64,000 nt of DNA from Vibrio coralliilyticus ATCC BAA-450 (lineage in GTDB: Bacteria; Pseudomonadota; Gammaproteobacteria; Enterobacterales; Vibrionaceae): contig NZ_ACZN01000017.1 in assembly GCF_000176135.1 (NCBI RefSeq), positions 558,001-622,000 of the forward strand, written 5' to 3'. Shown here piece by piece: positions 1-8,700 of the stretch (position 1 is its first letter; each line of letters starts with the position of its first letter). A model generated the notes under the pieces. The model saw only the letters and a program-made list of their open reading frames with translations. It was not told where the DNA came from and did no database searches. The position numbers were made by a program, and so were the translations under genes.

Positions 1-90
1 TTTTGCTCGCAGGAAAATACTAAGTGATATTTTTAAGCTGCGTAATTGGCATAACCGGATAACAGAATTGCAAAAGTGGGATTATAAAGA

Positions 91-975
91 TTAACTGATC
101 TCTGAATAACGCTCTTTTATATAGCTGACAATGTGCTTAATTTGGCTTTGCGCATGTCGCCTACCAAAATAATAAGCATACATCGAGCGTGTCCTTGGCT
201 GAAGAGAATCAACCTTTACTTCGAGTAAGGATTGGTTTCTTATCATTGAAGTTGGCAAGTATGCCAAGTACCTCCCACTCATAACCGCATGGAGGGCTAA
301 TTCCAAATCATCTACGAGCAACTCAGCCATAGGGCTGAGGCTAACTTCTCCTTTCTCCTGAGTAACAAATGCCCATTGTTTTGCGGGCAAAGAAACAACC
401 GCAGGTAAAGACTCAATCAGTGCTGAAGATACATACCCAGTGAGTTGGTGTTTTTCAATAAATGAAGGGGTTGCACAAACACTGTAAGGTATGTCCCAGA
501 GGTGAAGTGCTATTGCTGAAGAATCCACTAAGGGACCAACTCTGAACGCAAAATCAATATCATCTTGTATCAGGTTTAAATTGGTATTAGACAGAGAAAC
601 GTCAAGTTTGAGTTCAGAGTGCTGACTAGCGAAATCAATGAGCCAAGGCCCCAGAAAGTCTAGGCCCGCTCTAACTGGCATAGATACTTTTAAACTACCT
701 TGAAACGACACCTCAGCATCAACCGCGTGATTGATAGATTGTCGAATGGAACCAAACATTGGCGCGCAGTCTCGGTAAAGCTCATACCCACGGGACGATA
801 CCTTGACTTCTCGTGTTGAACGATGAAGGAGCTTTAACCCCAAATTATTTTCTAACGCATCAATACGTCTACTGACGGTACTGTGTGGCATGGACAACAA
901 CTCAGCCGTTTTTTTCAAACTACCCGTTTCGACCACACTAAAAAAAATGTTCAAATCATCCAATACTCGTTTCAT
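91..975 (-). CDS. LysR-family transcriptional regulator
   Basis: DNA-binding transcription factor of the LysR family, 294 aa, the usual length. Residues 1-60 form the winged HTH (LNIFFSVVETGSLKKTAELL, then the recognition helix STVSRRIDALE). The rest is the periplasmic-binding-protein-like effector domain (FRVGPLVDSSA and AYLPTSMI are typical). The AAELLSMPHSTVSRRI type resembles the CrgA/DsdC-like subgroup that often acts on adjacent genes. It lies 62 bp beyond the end of the aldolase-like gene on the same strand, so it may be transcribed with it or from its own promoter. The ligand is unknown. Family assignment is firm; the target is inference. Confidence 0.9.
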   Translation of the reverse strand: MKRVLDDLNIFFSVVETGSLKKTAELLSMPHSTVSRRIDALENNLGLKLLHRSTREVKVSSRGYELYRDCAPMFGSIRQSINHAVDAEVSFQGSLKVSMPVRAGLDFLGPWLIDFASQHSELKLDVSLSNTNLNLIQDDIDFAFRVGPLVDSSAIALHLWDIPYSVCATPSFIEKHQLTGYVSSALIESLPAVVSLPAKQWAFVTQEKGEVSLSPMAELLVDDLELALHAVMSGRYLAYLPTSMIRNQSLLEVKVDSLQPRTRSMYAYYFGRRHAQSQIKHIVSYIKERYSEIS

Positions 976-1037
976 TCTGGCTCCATGAATTAAACAACTA
1001 ATTAGATATTATCCCATTTTTGCGCATCTAGGGTTAG

Positions 1038-2108
1038 TTATACCTTGGATATCAGTTCGAAGGTATGCCTTAGATCTTCATCACTTATGTTGAGCAGATT
1101 ATCGCCCACATACCACTCAACAACCGACTGGTGTGGGTGACCTGTAACCTGCGGATGCCCAATCCAGATCCCCTTTTCTTTCGCCAGCTGCTTTTGCACT
1201 TCTAACGCTTTTTCATGACTAAACGGCAGTATCAAATGCAGCATATTCGATTGTGGTTGTATCGGATTGGCGACAAGCGTCGGATACTCTTCAAGGATTC
1301 GGTAGATTTGTTTGGTACGCTCAAACAGAGTTGGGAGCTGCTTAAGCCTCTGATCAAACTGCATGGCCGCTGAGACAACATAAGGGGTACGATGATAAAC
1401 ATTGCCTCCCTGACGCTTCATCCAAATCGATGCTCGCTCAACAAATTCCTTTGAGCCCAGCAGCATAGAACCACCTAAACCATTGATACCTTTGTAAAGA
1501 GAAACATAAGCCGTATCAAAACCTTTAGCGATTTGATGGTGCTCTTTCTGATAGTAGGCCGCGGTTTCCCAAAGCCTTGCACCATCCATGTGTAGATGAA
1601 TGCCATTCGTCGCGCAGTAGGACTTAATCTCCTCCAGACTTTCCCAATCAGGCAATTGCCCGCCAATTTCACGCATAGGCAGTTCATACAATACCGCCGC
1701 AATTTCATCAGGCCACGCTTTCAGATCTTTCAGTGACCATGTTTGATATTGGTTACCAATCGGAAGAATACTGAAACGATTTTGCAACTGATAACCTTGC
1801 CTTTCATGGATATAGATATGGCTGGAAGGATGCATTGCGACCACTGGGTTGCGCTTCTCTTTAGTGACCAATTCCAATACGGTGGGCTGCGTCATCGTCC
1901 CCGTAATCACGAACAAAGCCGCCTCGTAACCAAGCAAGTCCGCAATTTTTTGTTCAAACGCCTGAATGGTTTCTCCTTCGCCATAAACGTCGTGAGCCAC
2001 ATTGTGTTCTTCACACCATGCGGCCATTTTGGCAAAGTGCTCTGCCGGCGTGTCTTCTTTGTTACCGGGGAAAATCGTATGACAAAGCTGTTTCAACTGA
2101 CTGCTCAT
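1038..2108 (-). CDS. Threonine aldolase-family PLP enzyme (beta-eliminating lyase fold)
   Basis: 356 aa PLP-dependent fold-type I enzyme of the low-specificity L-threonine aldolase/beta-eliminating lyase family, expected to cleave threonine or another beta-hydroxy amino acid to glycine plus an aldehyde. Visible signature: the cofactor Asp in HLHMDGARLWE (about residue 175) and the Schiff-base Lys in VSLYKGINGLGGSMLLG (about residue 205). Start is supported by AAGGAAAG about 9 bases upstream. Substrate is not certain: the N-terminal third diverges from LtaE of E. coli, so another beta-hydroxy amino acid is possible. It sits between the ABC exporter and the LysR gene, all on one strand. Confidence 0.8.
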   Translation of the reverse strand: MSSQLKQLCHTIFPGNKEDTPAEHFAKMAAWCEEHNVAHDVYGEGETIQAFEQKIADLLGYEAALFVITGTMTQPTVLELVTKEKRNPVVAMHPSSHIYIHERQGYQLQNRFSILPIGNQYQTWSLKDLKAWPDEIAAVLYELPMREIGGQLPDWESLEEIKSYCATNGIHLHMDGARLWETAAYYQKEHHQIAKGFDTAYVSLYKGINGLGGSMLLGSKEFVERASIWMKRQGGNVYHRTPYVVSAAMQFDQRLKQLPTLFERTKQIYRILEEYPTLVANPIQPQSNMLHLILPFSHEKALEVQKQLAKEKGIWIGHPQVTGHPHQSVVEWYVGDNLLNISDEDLRHTFELISKV

Positions 2109-2170
2109 TATTATTCTTTCCTTGAGGTTGTAGAGGTATTTGTCTTTCTGCCGTCACCTATGGCTAAGCG

Positions 2171-3991
2171 TTATCGGTCCATATGCTTAAACTGCAATTC
2201 AACCAAACGCTGGTAGAGCTCACAGCTTTGCAGTAGCTCATTATGGTTACCCACATCCACAAGCTTGCCGTGGTCTAACACGGCAATCTGATCGGCATGC
2301 TGAATTGTCGACAAGCGATGAGCAATGATGATGGTGGTTCGGTTGCGCATCAGCTCTTCCAACGCCTGTTGAACATGATGTTCACTTTCGCTGTCCAGTG
2401 CGCTGGTCGCTTCGTCTAACAACAAAATATTCGGGTCTTTGAGAATGGCCCGTGCAATTGCAATACGCTGGCGCTGGCCGCCAGACAAGCGCACTCCACG
2501 CTCACCAAGGAAGCTATCGTAACCTTCTGGTAATTTCATAATGAAATCATGAGCGTGTGCTTTTTTCGCCGCTTCAATCACCTGCTCATCGGTCGCATCT
2601 GGGTTGCCATAACGGATGTTGTGAAGGACATTATTACTGAACAATGCAGGTTGTTGAGGCACGAGAGCCATTTGCTGGCGCAGTTCATTAGGATCCATTT
2701 GGCGAACATCAACGCCACCCAAAGTCACTTGCCCTGATTGCGGATCATAGAAACGCTGAAGAAGTTCGAACAACGTGGTTTTCCCTGCCCCAGAAGGCCC
2801 AACCAATGCCAGTACTTTTCCTTCTTCAGCCTTGAGAGCTAAGTTCTCAATCGCGGCATGTTCAGGTCTCGAAGGGTAATGGAAAGTGACATCATCAAAT
2901 ATTACTTCGCTGGCGAGTTGTTGGGTCGATACCACCTTATCACTAGGAGCAACAATGTGGCTCTCAACCTGCAGAATCTCAATAAGCCTTTCGGTTGCCC
3001 CTGCCGCTCGTTGCAGTTCTCCCAACACCTCAGAAATGGTTGCTAATGAAGAGGCTACCATAATGGCGTAGAAAACAAACGCACCAAGATCACCACCAGA
3101 CATAGTGCCATTGATGACATCACTACCGCCTACCCAGAGCATACCTGAGATCGCGCTGAAGACGATGACAATCACACCCGAAATCAATATCGCGCGCTGC
3201 TTTACTCTTTGTCGGCCAATCTCGAACGCTCGCTCGACTTCCGTAGCAAATGACGCTCTTTCCTGGGCTTCATGGCTGTAGCTCTGGACGGTTTTGATAT
3301 GTTCAATCGCTTCACCTGCATAGCTACCTACATCAGCCATTGAGTCCTGACTTTGACGAGATAAGGCTCGCACCCGTCGGCCATAAAACAAAATAGGTAC
3401 AAGGATAAAGGGGACCGATGCTAAAACAATGAGCGTCAGTTTGATGTTAGTGGCGAACAGCATGATCACTGCGCCAACGCACATCAACGCGCTACGCATC
3501 GCCATTGAAAACGACGACCCAATGATGCTTTGCAACAATGTCGTATCTGTTGTGATTCGCGACATAATGTCGCCGCTGCCATTGGTTTCAAAGTAACTAG
3601 GGTGAAGGGTAATCACATGGTTAAAGACCGCAAGCCTGATGTCAGCACTCACCCTTTCCCCTACTGAAGAAACAAGGTAGAAGCGAAAGAAAGTGCCGAT
3701 AGAAATCATCACCGTCAGTGCAAGAATGAGTTGAATGGCGCTACTGAGCTCTTGCGTCGACTGCTGAGCAAAACCTTCATCGATCAACAGGCGCACACCT
3801 TGGCCAACAGACAGTGTTAATGACGCAGTGAAGACCAATGCCACCAACGCGGCGATGACCTTCCATTGATACGGTCTGATGAATTTAATCAGTTCTAGAA
3901 GAATACCGAGATTCTTACTTTTTCCTTGAGAAGATGAGCTGGTTTGTTGATTAAGAGTGGAACTCGTCTGATGCTGCTCAGCACTTTGCAT
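2171..3991 (-). CDS. ABC-B type exporter, fused membrane and ATPase domains
   Basis: 606 aa half-transporter of the MsbA/LmrA-like ABCB class, an inner-membrane homodimeric exporter of lipids or drugs. A Ser/Gln-rich cytoplasmic N-terminus (1-28) leads into six membrane helices (about 40-330). The nucleotide-binding domain follows with Walker A GPSGAGKTT (398-406), signature LSGGQ (502-506), Walker B ILLLDEATS (522-530) and the H-loop His in IIIAHRLST. All catalytic motifs are intact. It is too divergent for me to call it msbA itself, and msbA is normally next to lpxK, which is absent here. AAGGCG precedes the ATG. Substrate unknown. Confidence 0.88.
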   Translation of the reverse strand: MQSAEQHQTSSTLNQQTSSSSQGKSKNLGILLELIKFIRPYQWKVIAALVALVFTASLTLSVGQGVRLLIDEGFAQQSTQELSSAIQLILALTVMISIGTFFRFYLVSSVGERVSADIRLAVFNHVITLHPSYFETNGSGDIMSRITTDTTLLQSIIGSSFSMAMRSALMCVGAVIMLFATNIKLTLIVLASVPFILVPILFYGRRVRALSRQSQDSMADVGSYAGEAIEHIKTVQSYSHEAQERASFATEVERAFEIGRQRVKQRAILISGVIVIVFSAISGMLWVGGSDVINGTMSGGDLGAFVFYAIMVASSLATISEVLGELQRAAGATERLIEILQVESHIVAPSDKVVSTQQLASEVIFDDVTFHYPSRPEHAAIENLALKAEEGKVLALVGPSGAGKTTLFELLQRFYDPQSGQVTLGGVDVRQMDPNELRQQMALVPQQPALFSNNVLHNIRYGNPDATDEQVIEAAKKAHAHDFIMKLPEGYDSFLGERGVRLSGGQRQRIAIARAILKDPNILLLDEATSALDSESEHHVQQALEELMRNRTTIIIAHRLSTIQHADQIAVLDHGKLVDVGNHNELLQSCELYQRLVELQFKHMDR

Positions 3992-4357
3992 AAATACGCC
4001 TTGGTTATTGGGCAGTTCAGGTCAAAAGCAAAGGCTTGCTTCCACCATACTATGCGAGAGAACTGTCTCTGAGATTACCACTGGCTCTCGATATCATTCA
4101 ATACCTGTCACCTAGGTAACCAAGCTCAACGCCAGATCGCTACCTCTTCGAATAACCATCATTTCTTCGCGTATCACGTATTATTTTGTTACATCCGGTC
4201 TGAAAATCTATTCGTTTTTTGCATAAAAACCACTTGAATATGGATGCAACTACCTGACTGAGAACAAATATCATTTCCCTAATAAGCCGTTACAATTGTG
4301 TGCTGGCGAATACGTTTCTTGATTGGTTAAAATTTACCCAACACCAAGGAGGTATGT
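3992..4357. other. Intergenic region between divergent ABC exporter and Usp genes
   Basis: 366 bases with no convincing ORF. It must hold the divergent promoters. I see a strong Shine-Dalgarno (AAGGAGGT) just before the Usp start and AT-rich tracts around 4160-4340. No clear operator, repeat or RNA motif was recognised. Confidence 0.5.
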
Positions 4358-5293
4358 ATGAAACGATTCGAGAACATACTTTTTGCTACACAGGGATTCC
4401 CCGGCCACAGCGACGCCTTAGGTCAAGCTCTTCGTATTGCCGCCAGCAATCATGTTCATGTCTCAGGCTTAGTTGCCTGCCCTGAGTTTCCAGATGACAT
4501 GCAACAATACCAACAAACCTACCAGCAAGCTCTGCACAATTCGGTACAACAGAGCATTGAACAGCTTCGAGACCAACAAGACATTTCAGCTGAGCAGGTT
4601 CCATTTCCGCTCACCATCCGAAGCAGCGAGCAGCCCGCGGTTTGTGTTATTAAAGAAGCCATTGCAGCGCATCATGATTTGGTTATTAAGGAAGCAGAGC
4701 CTCTCAACGAAGGCGCTGAAGGTTTTAAAGCGATAGACATGACACTACTGCGTAAGTGTCCATGCCCGGTCTGGCTACAAAGGCCAAGTGAAAAGCCAAG
4801 AGGCGCAAGGCGGGTAGCTGTCGCAATTGATCCCATGACCGTAGATGCAGATCATCACGCCCTCTCTCTACGATTACTGGAACTCTCCCGTTCAATTGCA
4901 GATACATGTGATAGTCGACTCCATATCATTTCATGTTGGGAACATTACCTAGAGAGTTACCTCGACAATCATGTCTGGATCCAAGTAGATGAGGCACAAC
5001 TTGCCAGCGACGTGCTAAGTGCGAGAAGAAACCATGAGCAGGCTCTTCAAGTTCTGATAGACGAAGCAGGAATATCGGGAGAAATGGTTATACACCACAT
5101 TCACGGCAAGCCAGACGAGAAGATCCCTGAAAGCGTCGATGAACAGGAAATCGATGTGTTAGTCATGGGCACATTGGCAAGAACTGGTATTTCAGGTTTT
5201 GTCATCGGCAACACCGCGGAGAACATACTGCAATCCATCAATTGTTCTTTGGTAGCACTTAAGCCCGAAGGCTTCATTTCCCCTATAAGTTAG
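4358..5293 (+). CDS. Tandem-domain universal stress protein (UspE-like)
   Basis: 311 aa cytoplasmic protein with two Usp domains (about 1-145 and 150-305), the length and layout of UspE. The second domain keeps the nucleotide-binding loop pattern MGTLARTGISGFVIGNTAENIL-type (G-x2-G-x9-G-S/T), while the first domain lacks a clean copy, as is usual in UspE. Family proteins support survival under starvation, respiratory or oxidative stress; no reaction is established. Start fixed by AAGGAGGT 7 bases upstream. The next gene starts about 80 bases later on the same strand, so the two may share a transcript. Confidence 0.88.
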   Translation: MKRFENILFATQGFPGHSDALGQALRIAASNHVHVSGLVACPEFPDDMQQYQQTYQQALHNSVQQSIEQLRDQQDISAEQVPFPLTIRSSEQPAVCVIKEAIAAHHDLVIKEAEPLNEGAEGFKAIDMTLLRKCPCPVWLQRPSEKPRGARRVAVAIDPMTVDADHHALSLRLLELSRSIADTCDSRLHIISCWEHYLESYLDNHVWIQVDEAQLASDVLSARRNHEQALQVLIDEAGISGEMVIHHIHGKPDEKIPESVDEQEIDVLVMGTLARTGISGFVIGNTAENILQSINCSLVALKPEGFISPIS

Positions 5294-5375
5294 AACGCAC
5301 CAGTACTGTTATTGATGAAAACAACCCATTTCGTGTTTTGAACATTAGCTTACTAAAGCTATTCAGGAGGAAGGT

Positions 5376-5567
5376 ATGAAACCATTATGCCCACTTTGCC
5401 ATACGGAAATGCTTGAACGCTCAAACATCCACATCTGTCCAAGAAATGACATCGGTGATTGCTCATATGATGCACTTGGTATGGAAGAGGATGAGCCAGC
5501 GATTATCTTCAATCAAGAAACAGCCATGAGTGAATTGCGCTCGTACTCGGTATCCGAATGTAAGTAA
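5376..5567 (+). CDS. Small Cys-rich (zinc-ribbon-like) protein
   Basis: 63 aa protein of unknown function. Cys5-x2-Cys8-His9 near the N-terminus and Cys21 and Cys29 further on could form a small zinc ribbon; the C-terminal half is acidic and lacks Cys until residue 62. A very strong AGGAGG sits 6 bases before the ATG, which argues for real translation. It lies between the Usp gene and the Mrp operon, on the same strand. I know no named family; the zinc proposal is inference from Cys spacing. Confidence 0.65.
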   Translation: MKPLCPLCHTEMLERSNIHICPRNDIGDCSYDALGMEEDEPAIIFNQETAMSELRSYSVSECK

Positions 5568-5593
5568 TTCTTAGCGAGGAGTACAACGTAATT

Positions 5594-5653
5594 GGGCCGC
5601 CCGCAACTCGTTTCGGCGGCCCTGAGGTAAAGCAGATTAAACGTTCTTAATCT
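5594..5653 (+). promoter_or_regulatory. Two tandem hairpins before mrpA (terminator/leader)
   Basis: First hairpin: GGGCCGCC (5594-5601) pairs perfectly with GGCGGCCC (5615-5622), loop 13. Second hairpin: AGATTAA (5634-5640) pairs with TTAATCT (5647-5653), loop 6. The first is not followed by a U-run, so a simple intrinsic terminator is doubtful; the second ends only 18 bases before the annotated mrpA start and could influence its translation initiation. Role is inferred from structure only. Confidence 0.45.
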
Positions 5654-5671
5654 CCATCATCAACTCAATGG

Positions 5672-8347
5672 GTGGTGCTATTGAATAAGCTAATTAACGG
5701 TAATCACACTCATAGTTTGACAAGCCAATCTCTCGTTTGGTTGCTGTTCCCCTTACTGCCGATAGCCATTTTTTCTGCGCTCATCAGCCTCTATCAATCG
5801 GGAGGAGTCAACTGGCAAACGAACTGGGTTCCTGGACTGGGTATAAACTTCAGTTTCAAGTTGGACGGATTATCGTTCTTATTCGCTTGCTTGATTAGCG
5901 GTATCGGTGCACTTATTCAGATATACGCACTAGCTTACCTCAAGGACAACCCCTCTCGGTTTTCATTCCATGTCTATCTAACGCTATTTATGCTCGCAAT
6001 GCTAGGTGTGGTTACGAGCGATAACGTTCTTCTTCTCTTTGTTTTCTGGGAGTTGACGACCATTACCTCTTACCTCCTGATTGGCTTTAATCATGAGAAA
6101 GAAAAATCACGCAAGAACGCACTGCAATCTCTGATCGTCACTGGCGCGGGGGGCCTTGCCCTATTAGCTGGCTTGATCCTACTTGGCGAAATGGCAGGCA
6201 GTTACGAGATAAGCGAGATTGTGAGAAACAGTGCAGCGATCGCACAACATGAGTGGTTTATTGCTTCACTGTTACTGATTTTGCTCGGCGCATTTACTAA
6301 ATCAGCACAATTCCCGTTTCATTTCTGGTTACCCAATGCCATGGCAGCCCCAACACCAGTGAGCGCCTATCTACATTCGGCCACCATGGTTAAAGCCGGT
6401 GTTTACCTGCTTGCCCGTGTTTCGCCCGTTTACTCACACAGTGATATTTGGTTTTATACGCTGGGCATAGTTGGTGGATTCACTGCCATTTGGTGTGCGC
6501 TACTTGCACTCAAGCAAACCGACCTAAAGCTGATGCTAGCGTATAGCACTAACGTTGCACTGGGAAAATTAGTCCTTCTGATTGGCATGGGGACCGAGTT
6601 TGCGATCACAACGGCGCTGCTGTTCATATTGGCACATTCGTTCTACAAAGCAGCCCTGTTTATGGTCGTGGGTAACATAGATAAAGCGACCGGAACTCGC
6701 GACATTCGACGACTTCACAGCTTGAAAGCTGTGTTGGTACTGAGTTTCAGTGCTGCCGTTATCGCGGCACTATCAAAGTCAGGCGTCCCTCCTTTGCTCG
6801 GTTTTTTGAGCAAAGAGTATATGTACAAGTCGGGGCTAGAAGTAAATATTCTCATCACCACCGTATTTCTTATTGTTAACATCACTATGGTGGCGCTTGT
6901 GCTTGCTTTACTCGTAAAACCCTTTTTCAGCAACCATGAAGAAAACCCTATTCCAGCGAAGACCGTAGAAGTAAGCAAAGGGTTATGGATACCAGCAATG
7001 CTACTTGCCATAGGAAGTGTGCTCGTGCCGACGCTGGGTTTAGATTGGATCAACAACAAGATTGTCATACCTGGTATTTTGTCGAGTTTGCCAAATTCAA
7101 CACCAGAAGCGGCCAAACTGTGGCAGGGGGTTAACCTACCTCTGGTATTGAGTGCTTTCACCTTATTGCTGGGTTATGCCTTATATCGTGTATACCCAAG
7201 GTTATTGGAAAGTTGGCACCACAAAATACCCCCATTGCTCAAAGCAGAGTCTGTGTTCGATAAGATCATGTCGAGTATGATGCACTTCGCGAAATGGCAA
7301 ACGCAGTTACTGCAGCAAAAACGGTTGAGTCACTACGTGCTAATGTTCTTTTTTGTATTGGCTGGTGTGTTGTTAAGTAGTCCGCTGTCGATACCACAAG
7401 AACGCTTCGCCGCTTTGGGTAACATCAGTTTTTATGAGAGCAGCATAGCTTTGCTGCTCATCTCAGCAGCCTTGGTATGTACGTTTACCACGTCTCGCTT
7501 ATTGGCCGTTTCAGCACTAGGCGTGGTGGGCTTTATGACAACGTTGGTTTTCATGCTTTATAGCGCACCAGATGTTGCCAAGACCTTGCTGCTGGTGGAA
7601 ACCTTGATGGTCGTATTTGTAGTGCTCTTGATACGTCATATTCCAGGCTTACTCACAGTCCCCCAGCATCCAATCCGCCGTAAGCTACTGCACGGTGCTA
7701 TTGCGATTGTTATTGGTGTATCAGTAACAGCACTACTCATCCACATTACATCACAACCTCTAGATTCGACACTCGCAAGCTTCTTTGCGCAGAACAGCGT
7801 ACTAGGTGGACATGGTCGCAACATAGTAAACGTGATTCTAGTGGATTTTCGTGCCTTTGATACGTTAGGGGAAGTGATCGTCGTCGTCATGGCTGGCATT
7901 GCTGCCGTGAGCTTAGTAAAAACGCATTATCACAAACGCAACCGAATCCACTCTCTCATCTTTGCAACGACAGCACACATCGTAGCGGCGTTGATGTTGG
8001 TGTTCTCCCTTTATCTCTTATTACGTGGTCACAATGAACCCGGCGGAGGTTTTATCGGTGCACTGATTGCGGTAATCGGTTTTGCACTCTTGATGTTTGC
8101 AGAATCTCCACAGTACGTGCGAGACCGCTTGTATTACTCACCATTTAGGATTGCTCTGTTTGGTATCTTTATTAGCTTTATTGCGGGCTTGATGAGCCTT
8201 GCTTTCAATTTACCCTTCTTAACCGGTTTATGGTGGAAAGACATTTTGCCACTCGGCACACCGTTAATATTCGATGTGGGCATTTATCTCGCCATCTTTG
8301 GTGGCGTCATGGGTATGTTGCTGCGCATTAATGAGGAGCTAGAGTAA
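5672..8347 (+). CDS. mrpA: Mrp-type Na+/H+ antiporter subunit A, fused to MrpB domain
   Basis: 891 aa polytopic membrane protein, the largest subunit of the multisubunit Na+/H+ antiporter related to complex I NuoL. Residues about 70-420 form the proton-antiporter core, with conserved FVFWELTTITSYLLIGF (essential Glu) and GAFTKSAQFPFHFWLPNAM (essential Lys). The C-terminal 140 residues (from about 750, including LLRGHNEPGGGFIGALI) are the MrpB module, so this is the fused MrpA' of group 2 operons as described in Vibrio and Pseudomonas. The complex exports Na+ using the proton gradient and supports alkali and salt tolerance. The GTG start lacks a clear Shine-Dalgarno; a nearby GTG or TTG is possible. 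Confidence 0.93.
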   Translation: MVLLNKLINGNHTHSLTSQSLVWLLFPLLPIAIFSALISLYQSGGVNWQTNWVPGLGINFSFKLDGLSFLFACLISGIGALIQIYALAYLKDNPSRFSFHVYLTLFMLAMLGVVTSDNVLLLFVFWELTTITSYLLIGFNHEKEKSRKNALQSLIVTGAGGLALLAGLILLGEMAGSYEISEIVRNSAAIAQHEWFIASLLLILLGAFTKSAQFPFHFWLPNAMAAPTPVSAYLHSATMVKAGVYLLARVSPVYSHSDIWFYTLGIVGGFTAIWCALLALKQTDLKLMLAYSTNVALGKLVLLIGMGTEFAITTALLFILAHSFYKAALFMVVGNIDKATGTRDIRRLHSLKAVLVLSFSAAVIAALSKSGVPPLLGFLSKEYMYKSGLEVNILITTVFLIVNITMVALVLALLVKPFFSNHEENPIPAKTVEVSKGLWIPAMLLAIGSVLVPTLGLDWINNKIVIPGILSSLPNSTPEAAKLWQGVNLPLVLSAFTLLLGYALYRVYPRLLESWHHKIPPLLKAESVFDKIMSSMMHFAKWQTQLLQQKRLSHYVLMFFFVLAGVLLSSPLSIPQERFAALGNISFYESSIALLLISAALVCTFTTSRLLAVSALGVVGFMTTLVFMLYSAPDVAKTLLLVETLMVVFVVLLIRHIPGLLTVPQHPIRRKLLHGAIAIVIGVSVTALLIHITSQPLDSTLASFFAQNSVLGGHGRNIVNVILVDFRAFDTLGEVIVVVMAGIAAVSLVKTHYHKRNRIHSLIFATTAHIVAALMLVFSLYLLLRGHNEPGGGFIGALIAVIGFALLMFAESPQYVRDRLYYSPFRIALFGIFISFIAGLMSLAFNLPFLTGLWWKDILPLGTPLIFDVGIYLAIFGGVMGMLLRINEELE

Positions 8348-8700
8348 TGGAAATACTATGGAGTCTCGTTGTGGGTGTGTTCGTTGCCGCCAGCATTTAC
8401 CTCATGCTGGAGCGACACATACTGCGCTTGCTATTCGGTTTGATCTTATTAAGCAGCGCTATAAACATCGCAATTTTCACCGCAGGACGATTAACACCAG
8501 GATTGCCTCCGCTGATAGATGCGCATTCCGTACTGCCACCAGAAGGAGCTGCAAACCCTCTCCCTCAAGCCTTAATCCTGACTGCAATTGTGATCGGCTT
8601 CGGGCTGCTGGTTTTTGCATTGATGCTATTTTACCGCGCCTATTCAGAGGCAGGGTCGGCGGATATCGATGCTATGAGACGCTCAGAGGAGGATGAATGA
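8347..8700 (+). CDS. mrpC: Mrp antiporter subunit C (NuoK-like)
   Basis: 117 aa, three membrane helices, homologous to complex I subunit NuoK. The signature is the third helix PLPQALILTAIVIGFGLLVFAL, as in MnhC/MrpC. It shares one base with the mrpA stop and overlaps mrpD by four bases, so the operon is translationally coupled. Forms part of the ion-translocating membrane arm of the Mrp complex. Confidence 0.93.
   Translation: MEILWSLVVGVFVAASIYLMLERHILRLLFGLILLSSAINIAIFTAGRLTPGLPPLIDAHSVLPPEGAANPLPQALILTAIVIGFGLLVFALMLFYRAYSEAGSADIDAMRRSEEDE

Noticed and set aside
1743..2216. Plus-strand ORF of 157 codons
   Set aside because: Lies antisense to the threonine-aldolase-like gene and its boundary with the ABC gene; composition is not protein-like and no ribosome site exists.
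4300..4345. Possible FNR site near TTGATTGG before the Usp gene
   Set aside because: Only one half-site is visible and the symmetric half is missing.
6715..7161. Minus-strand ORF of 148 codons
   Set aside because: Antisense to mrpA, which has clear conserved motifs across the same bases.
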